Assembly: GCA_905147135.1 (NCBI GenBank)
Contig: LR990059.1
Location: forward strand, 10,935,001-10,999,000
Reading direction: 5' to 3'
DNA: 64,000 nt
From: Blastobasis lacticolella
Taxonomy: Eukaryota > Arthropoda > Insecta > Lepidoptera > Blastobasidae
The notes beneath the pieces are model-generated. The model had not been told where the DNA came from. It saw nothing but the letters and a program-made list of their open reading frames with translations, and did no database searches. How positions within the stretch are numbered: position 1 is the stretch's first letter; each line of letters starts with the position of its first letter. The position numbers were made by a program, and so were the translations under genes. This document shows, piece by piece, positions 50,801-59,800 of the stretch.

Positions 50801-53800
50801 TAAACACAGGTCTGACACAACCTACCTTTAGCGGATCCGGATAAACTCCCGTTTTAATACTGCTATTAATTAAATTGGCTATAGCCACCGAAATTTTTTC
50901 GCCTATCATTTTTACGTCGGAGACTTTAATATTGTCAGGACCTGGAGCCTTATTTTCGCTTAATTTTTTAATAATTTTATATACTTTGTCCCTTGATGCT
51001 TTCCTAAAGAGAATACTTGCATTTGTAGGTTGGCAGTACATTTTAGAATCAATTAATTGTATGTTACATTTGGGAATTATATCCTTAACTGCGTTGTCGA
51101 ACCCGACCGCGAAATGTTCAGTAATATCCGTGAGAGTTAGGCCTTGTGCATCAAAGGCTCTGTGTATTGCGGCATCAATGGACAATGTTACTCTTCCTAA
51201 CATTTGATTTACTATTTGGTATACTTTTTTTGAATTTTTGTAATTAGTATTTAATTGGTTAATATAGTAATTATTGCGTTTATGTTCTAAAATTGTATGT
51301 ATTTTATTTCGTATTTTATTATATTCTAGTCTTATGGTGGGATCATAACTTTTTTTCCAAGATCTATACAATTTGTCTCGTTTCTTGCAAATTTCCAAGA
51401 CATTGCTGTCCATCCAAGGAACTCTAAATCGATTGTTACATTTTTTTGTAGCTTTCAAGCTTTGTTGAAGCAAAGCACTCTCCTTAGTCTTCTGAAAAGA
51501 AGTAGAAATGAAGTCATAGATATCATCTGGGGAATCCATGTCTCCTGTCTGCTCCCATCTAACCTTATTTAACTCGCTGTGCAAAATATCAAAATCAAGT
51601 CGTTGTTTCGCAACATCCCGTATACGCGCAACCGGCGCATCATCCATGCACGCAAACAAAATGCCACGATGGTCAGCCAGTACGACATCGAGCACTGCGG
51701 AATACGGATGAAGTGTGGGGGATCGTGAAAAAATATGGTCAATGCAAGATTGTGTTATAATGTTTTGCTTAACTTCGATTCTAGTGAAATTCGATATTCC
51801 ACACATCAAACCATGTTCGCTAAGTGTGTCGAGATATGATTCCTTGTATGACGAGCTTGACCTTAGATCGATGTTTGTATCGCCGATTAAAAGCAAGTTT
51901 CGCTTCGTGTCGTAGTTAGAAATGCAGTCACGCAGCTCCCTTATAAAAACATTTTTATCTGTGGATGGTGGCCTGTATGTAGCAAATACAACTATGTCTT
52001 GACAAGAGTTAATTTTTAGAGTGCATATTAAGTTTTCAAAGGTAATTGTATTATAATTGGTTACAGTGCACTTGAAATGGTCACGTACATATATTATTAT
52101 ACCACCGCCTGGCTTGTTTAAGCGTAGTTGCCAGTACATATTGTAGCCAGTTAAGTTGTACAATTTAATAACATTATTCGTAATACCTACTTCAGTGAGC
52201 ACAATTATGTCTAACGGATACTTACAACTATGGATAGTTTCTTGCAATTTTGTAAAATTTTTCGTTATTGATCTGATATTGAAATGCAAACATGAGATAG
52301 CTAAATTACTATTAACAGGTAGTTGTTTAAAAAAATGATTTGTTGAATTACAATGTAATAGTTCATGAACTTGCATATTCATAGATGGTAATAGATAGGT
52401 TTAAATTACCAAGTAAAGGTGAAAGGTAACAATTACAGTTTAGATGGTACGGTAACTACTGGGACAGAGGCCTTGTTCTTTATTAGGCTTATATCCTGCA
52501 TGGAACGGATATAGTATATCTTGCTATCCTTGGTTTCTCTAACGCACACTTTCCCGTCTTTATACCAAATAAACAGAAACGACTCACCTAACTGGACTTT
52601 TGAGTTATACAGCAGTGATTTCATGCTTTTTGTTAGAGCTTCTCTTACGTAAACTTTGTCGCTAGCCTTATCACCTTCTACCTCCGGCAATAACAGTCCT
52701 ACGGTAAGGCCTTTTTCCCTGCTTGCATCCACCCACTGCTTCCTGCTCGCCTTGGACTTCATCTCTATAAGTACAGGTCCAGGCCTCTCCTTGGTCCCAG
52801 GTAGGCGATGAGACAGTTCCACATCCTGGGCACTTACATTTAACTTTTCAGCAATGTTACCTATTACTTTTGGTATGTCTTTCGGTGCTATTTCTGGTAA
52901 TCCAGCTACCTCCAACATAGACGATAGACTTTTTTGTTCTGCACTATTCACACCTTGTTCCAGTACAGTAATTCTCAGCTCCAAATTTTTGTTTTTATTT
53001 TGTAGATCCTGATTTTTGTTAACAAGTTCCTTTATTATGATATCTTGTTGTTTAATTGACTGCTCTATAGTACTAATTTGACCGCTCAAGAAGTCCAGAG
53101 ACGTCTCAAGTTGGCCGAATTCCACGCGAAAGGTTTTCTTCAGCTCCCGGCTTATGTCCATGACTAGCTTCTTTGTGTCGATAACTTGTCCCTTTGGAGT
53201 ACTTTCGTTATCAGATTCAGAAACCTCGCCGTCATCTTCAGGAATTACAAATGAAGTCCTACGACTAACATTTTTTTGACAGTCTTCGCAGCTCCATTCG
53301 ACACCCGAGGAGTTTCGCAGGGTGTTCAGCTGCTTGTTGGAAAGCTTGGAGCATGCCGAATCCGCGTGAACGATCTTTTCGCACCTGCTACATTCCAGAC
53401 CTGGTGATTTCTTGGTAATACTCTTATTACATTTAGCGCATTTTTTATTGTTGGCCATAGTGGGTATTATTAATTTTTTATCTGCAATTGCACACAACCT
53501 TCGCCAATAGCGTATCGACGACGATTATCCTCTGTACTTATATTATAATAGGTAGGTTCCTCATACTGATAATACATCTGTGGATGCTGATAGTCATCCT
53601 CATAGTTAAATTGCTCACAGTAATCATATGCATCATAATTGGGGTATTCCTCATGAGCGTAACAGTCATTAAAATTAACTTCCTTAGCTTTAAAATAGTT
53701 AGTAGGTGCGGGATTCCCGAATTTTCTCCAATCGTGTCCGGTAGCGAATGAAGGTGGCAGGACTTTAGGGGTGAAATGGCTTACACCACTCATTGGTCGT

Positions 53801-56800
53801 GCATGTTGCTGTGGCATGCCTACTTGCGCCATGGGGTTACGCGGTAGCATTTTAAATGCATTATTCGAATTATAGTTGGGACGTAAAGATCTAAACATCT
53901 GCTGTGTGCGAGATGGACCCATTTGATGCATTTGATTAAAATTAGGCTTCCATTGTGAAGGACCTTGGGTGAATTGAGGTCTCGAAGGTCCAGGCATATT
54001 GAACGCGTTTGCCCTACCTTGTGGGAAGTTAAATGGCTGCGACTGTGCAGGTTGAGGTTTTGGTTGGCTTGTTCCTGGTTGAGGTTGCCATCTCCTACTG
54101 TCAGACAGGTATTCGTTCCTGTATTGTAGGTATAATGTATTTTGTTCTTCGTGAACGAACTCAAGGGCTTTCTCAATGGATTCCGGACGCATGCAACGAA
54201 TACGCGATCCTAAGGGGTCCCTAAGGCCGCGTATGTAAGCTTGTAAGGTCAATTTCTTATATAGATCCCTTTTAGCATCTATAGTTGACTGGAGTGACTC
54301 GTGAAGCGAGACATAAGTCATTATAGTACTAAATATATTTTGACATTTCTCGTAATACTCTTGAGGTGTACTTGAACCTTGGGCCAGAAGGGCTAAGTCA
54401 TTATAGAGAGCGCTCTCGTTGCGTTGATCAGAAAAATTGTTAACAAGTGCACTACGGATACCTTGCCAATCACATGGGATACCATTAGCATTTATTAAGC
54501 GGGCTGCTGGACCCGTAATTTTATTAAGAATACCATTAAGCAGAGCAAGTTTGGTTAATTGGTCACCGGGGTTAGCTTCTATGAATTCGGACACTAACTG
54601 GTCACATAAGGTGACAAATCTAGTCAAGACATTCACGTTTCCGTCAAATTCCGGAACCAATCGTAAGGATTGAATCTATATCCGTCATTTTGGAGAGTTC
54701 AGATTGTTCTGAGTTTTTTTTTTTTTTATGTTACTTATAAAAGATCTGAATCTCAATCTCAGTAAAAGTAGATTTTAATAATCAAACTGAGTCCAAACAC
54801 CATTTAAACTCAACTGATCGTTCACAAACTGTTTATTAGCATTAAAAATCTCTATACAATCACTTGTGTAAATACTTGCGTTCTGGTTCACTAATTTAAA
54901 TCAACTGCCTAAGTTCCGATGTTCACATACTCTTATACCGACTACAGAACAAAGCACTGCGGTCTCGAATACAGGACGGTGTTATTGCTTTTATATAAAC
55001 ATAGCCCAATTCGATTAGTCAAATAAGTACCATTACGTAGGTGGGCCACTACAGAGCCCGGTATGCAACAATGAGTCTTACATTAGTAAAGTGTTATTGT
55101 GAGTTATTGCTTTTATACAAACATAGCCGAATTCGTTGAGTACGGAGAATCGATATCATGAATGATCGCCTTGTTCTAATAAGTACGCAGCTGGGGTACT
55201 ACAGATTCCCGGTATAAACAATGAACCTTACACTTAGCAGACAAACAGGCAAGCGGGCCACCTGATGGAAAGTGGTCACCGCCGCCTATGGACATCAGCA
55301 ACACCAGGGGAGTCACCAATGCGTTGCCCGGTTGCGGTTGCGGTATGCGTTGCAAACTACTCTCAAAATCTAGCTCTCTATTAGCGTCTAATAAGGTATT
55401 TATCTTAGTGCTACCTAACCTAGGGGTCCTCGATTCTCTGGGATGGAAAATTTTGGAGATTTAAAATACTTCTACTTATAGGAAGGGATAGCAAGACACT
55501 AAAAGATTTTAATGTACTTACATGTATTTCATCTCGGCCTTTTTCACAGTATCAATGTCTGGATACTCCTTCTGTAGCTCGGTGTGTAGATTCGGATACT
55601 CAGGGCGGTTATCTCTCGGGAAATGTGCAATCGCGGGATTTTCAGGAAATCTTGACGCGTCTCGCGGACCTTATCGCGAGTATCCTACCGACTGCGCCAA
55701 ATATAACCGGCTACAGCGTAGGATGTAAAAAAAAACAAAATCAATTTAAACTAAATTTATTTGATGTAACAATTCAAACCAAAACTTAATTACGATTAAA
55801 CATAAAGTAGGTGACAACTGTACGATGTGAGTAACAAGAGTGTCTTTCCACGGGCCGCGGCAGCGCTGGGTCGTCAGGTTGCGCGGTGTCAGCATATTTG
55901 CCTCGTGCCTGTTTCTAGGGCTGCTACGTCAGGGCTCTGCATGTTGTACTCGTACGTAACATATGGCTGTAGAAATATTTATTTATTTATTTATTTTCGG
56001 AATACTTACAGCTATAACATTGCAATTGATATTCTATACAGTTAACAGGAAGCCAATTACAAGACTCCGCCTGTAGGTAACAACATTATGTGTAATGCGG
56101 AAAGAATTCATAACACTTCGTTGTATTTACTTAGTAAACTAGCTCATAAGTAGTAGTTAGAGAAATACAAAATATAAAATATTCAAATTGTAAGTATGTA
56201 AATGAAATGTGGTTAAAGTTCAGAGTCAACGAAGTAATCTTTTATAACTAATTGTTTAATTTTGTAGGCTCGGGTACAGAACATGTCGACATCAAAATCA
56301 AAAGTCAGTTTATTGCATAGGGTAGATGCTCTTATGACATATGAATTGAGTCTAATATTGGTTCTTGAAAAGGGTACATTAAGAATAGAACGCGGTCTGA
56401 GGATTCGTCTATTACAACAAAAAGAAATCTTCGATAAAAGTTCCGGGCAGTCGGTCGCAGAAGTCAATGTATTAACAAAATAACATATATCGCTCACATC
56501 ACGCCTTAACTGCAGTGGTAAAAAATGATATTGTTTACAACGCTGGTCGTAACCGTGCAGTTTATTCCGACACTTAAAATCAAGGAACCGCAAAAATGCG
56601 ATGCGAGACCTGTATATCTCATACTGAGGATTCCAAATTTGACTTCCATATTCTAGTATACTACGTACAAATGCACAGTATAAAATTTTTATAGTCTTCA
56701 ACTTTTTGAAGTCAGCAGACAATCGCATAATAAAACCCAGTGCCTTTGATGACCTTGTTACGATGTCATCAATATGCTTGTCGAATATCATTTTGCTGTC

Positions 56801-59800
56801 ATGCAACACTCCCAAGTCACGGATAGAATCTATCTTAGTGATGTTCGTATTTTTTAGGGTATAAACTGCATGTGTTAAACGGCTCTTTTGTATGAATGTT
56901 ACATGGTAGCATTTAGACACGTTTAGGTCAAGCCTGTTCCGCTGGCAGTACCCATCAAATCGATCAAGGTCCTCTTGTAACTCTGAAGCTTGAGATAGAT
57001 TCGAAATTCTCTTAAATATTTTCATATCATCAGCAAATAGCAGTATCTTCGAATGTAGGAAGCAGGACCCTATGGCATTGATGAACACTGCAAACAGAAG
57101 AGGTCCGAGCAAAGATCCCTGGGGAACACCGGATGGGATGGACATCCATGTTGACATATAACCCTGTAGGACCACTGCCTGACTTCTGTTATTGATGTAT
57201 GAACTAAACCAGCGGAGAAGATCACCATGAATTTCAGCATCACTAAGTTTAGTTATAAGTATACTGTTGTCAATTCGGTCGAAACATTTGCTGAAATCAG
57301 TATATATAACGTCTACTTGCGTGCCCATCTCTATGGACTCTGTTATAAAATCATTAAAAAGAATTAAGTTAGACACGGTTGAACGACTCCGTAAAAATCC
57401 ATGTTGTTCCTCTATAAATGTTTGATCTATTTTATGATTTGATCTATTTGATCTATAAATATACTCATACATAGCCTCCACTTCATCGTCGGAGTGAGAC
57501 CCGGAAGTAAAGCAGATTTTCGGACTTCAGAATGATCGAGTCCTACCCCTTTCTTCGGACTTCAGATAAACGTATAATGTCCCAATGTAATCTGCTTACC
57601 ACTTCCTACAGTTCCACGAGCTTTCCGTCGGTCCGCAGTATCTGGACATTGTATGTTGCCAGGGCCAGTGGTCGTGCTTTGTGGTAGCCTGGTCGCTTCC
57701 GGTGATTCTTCGCACCCCCTGCCCCGCCGTTACCGTAACCGCTACGCTAGCAGGCCGTGTACTAGGGACCGTGGCATGTGTGTGCTTGTCATGGGGGGGG
57801 GGGCATCATCGCCACGCTTAGCAGGCGGGTTGGCGATCGCAGTGCAGTAGATGTACATGTAACCAGAAATATGCTGCTGCCCATCTTTCGGGTTTGTCCC
57901 TTAGTCGCCTCTTTCGACACCCACGGGAAGAGATGGGGTGGTGCTTTTCTTTGAGGTGGCGGCACCATGCACCTATGTACTTACATTTGTTGAATACTAA
58001 CCGATGCTCTTACGGTGACGGTAAACATCGTGATAAAACCTGCACATTTAGGCGACTGAATGTCCAACCATGATCCAATCTGGTCAGGTAATCAGGTTCC
58101 CCTGTTAGCAGGGTCAGGCAGGACTCAGCACTGTCAGATGGCAGTCGCTCCACTGTTATTATCTGAAATGCGAAATCCTAGATCATGGTTAAGGCGGACT
58201 CCAGGCCCTCGTGCGCGAGAGTAAAGCCAAGTCATTAACACCGAGATGATTTTTACTAGGTACCTAATAGGGCAAACCACCACAGCACAAAAAAGGTAAA
58301 ATAGGAATTGAATTCATAATACTTACTTACTAACTAAAGGCCTAAAAATAGTATCTAAGCAGGTTAGGTAGGTACCTACGTAAATAAAAACAAAACAAAA
58401 TGTGAAGCAGTCTGGAAGACATCCGGAGCCGGTACTTAAACTAAATAAAAATAAACATAGTCAGCTACCCACCTAGATAGATAGATAGATAAACACTTTA
58501 TTGCTCACAAAAAAATAACAGCATCAATCAGTTACAGTAACAAGGAACACATATGAGCAAAGGCGGCCTTATCGCTACAAGCGATCTCTTTCAGGCAATC
58601 TTTACAGAAATTGAGACAGGAATATTACAGCAGGTAGTGTTGAGCCACAGGATACAAGAGAATGCGTTGTGCATTTATCTAAACACCAACAATCAGCCAA
58701 AAACATGAAATAATCGTACTTATGTAGGTATACTAAAATAAAATTTACTAATCTTTCGCTAAAAGGCATTTACGAAGCTTTTACTTAAAACTAGACAATG
58801 ACTTAGACTGTCGGATCTCCCTTGGCAGATCATTCCATAAGCGAGTTGCCCTTACCGTAAACGAGTCGTAGTAGTACCCGGAACGCGTGAACGGGGCCGA
58901 CAGAATGCTGTCCGAGGCAGACCGCAGCGCACGGTCATGGTCGTCTCCTAGGTAGCGAAAGTGCTCTCGGAGATAAGCAGGAGACCGGGGATCGTGCAGG
59001 ACGTTATACAGGAGGGAAAGGACATGCTCATCCCGTCTAAGCCGGATAGGAAGCCAGCGAAGCTTACGTCGTTATTCCGAAACATGGTCGAACTTGCGTA
59101 GACCGAACACAAACCTAACACAACCTACCAACTTAAGTAGATATCTACTAAACTGTAATAAACTTGGAATAATAATAATTCGATTGACATTTGACTACAA
59201 CAGTGATCCCAACCAAAAGCAACAAACTACTACTATAATATTTAGGTAGTAGACCTTTTGCTAGCTACCACTTCTGCGTAAATACTTGGCAAAGCCATGT
59301 TCCCGCAGAATCAGGATCCAAAGTCATGAAACACTGAACAATTGTATCAATATCCCAAGTAATCTGAATGCGTGAAGAAGTAATAAATATCACACATCCA
59401 TCGTTTAAACTTCGTGAGACGGAGGCGTGTGCCTCAACAGCCGGTTTTGATGGTTTGTCTCAGTGTGGTGTGCGTGTTGAGTGGCGGCAACATCGATACG
59501 ACCCTGCTGAGTCGGTGCATCGACCGCGGACTGGCGGCCGAGCAGAGGCTCGTCAAGTTCAAGGTGAACATCAGCGACCGCCCTGGCAGTTTCAGCGAAC
59601 TCTTCAAGATCATATCCGATACCGGCGTCTGCGTCAAAGACATCACCCAGGAGCGTGCTTGGCTCAAAAGCAACATATTCCTCGTCAGGGTGAGTTGATG
59701 TTTCAGTATTGTTTTTGTATAAGTTATACAACTGACAAACAGGCAAGCGAGCCACCTGATGGAAAATGCTTACCGCTACCTATAGAATCAACAACACCAT

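Larger units (their letters stand above)
49118..53473 (-). mobile_element. Nearly intact LINE inserted in the errantivirus
   Basis: On the minus strand it runs from about 53473, through ORF1 and ORF2, to a run of about 24 A (T on the plus strand, 49118-49141). It separates gag from protease and is therefore younger than the virus insertion. The 5' leader before ORF1 is only about 15 bases, which suggests slight 5' truncation or an unusually short leader. Confidence 0.88.
43485..55960 (-). mobile_element. Errantivirus (TED/gypsy-like endogenous retrovirus) with nested LINE
   Basis: The order on the minus strand is LTR, tRNA-Ser-type primer site, leader, gag, [LINE insertion], protease, RT/RNase H, integrase, env, polypurine tract, LTR. 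The LTRs are 256 bp each and differ at about five positions. ATAT outside both ends is the likely 4-bp target duplication; CATA is possible if the LTR is taken to start one base earlier. Total length is 12.5 kb, of which about 4.36 kb is the LINE. Frameshifts in gag, protease and pol make this copy defective. It lies in intron 7, antisense to the host gene. Confidence 0.9.

Noticed and set aside
53459..53497. Upstream extension of LINE ORF1 to 53497
   Set aside because: It runs through the virus-LINE junction into gag sequence. The ATG at 53458 is the natural start.
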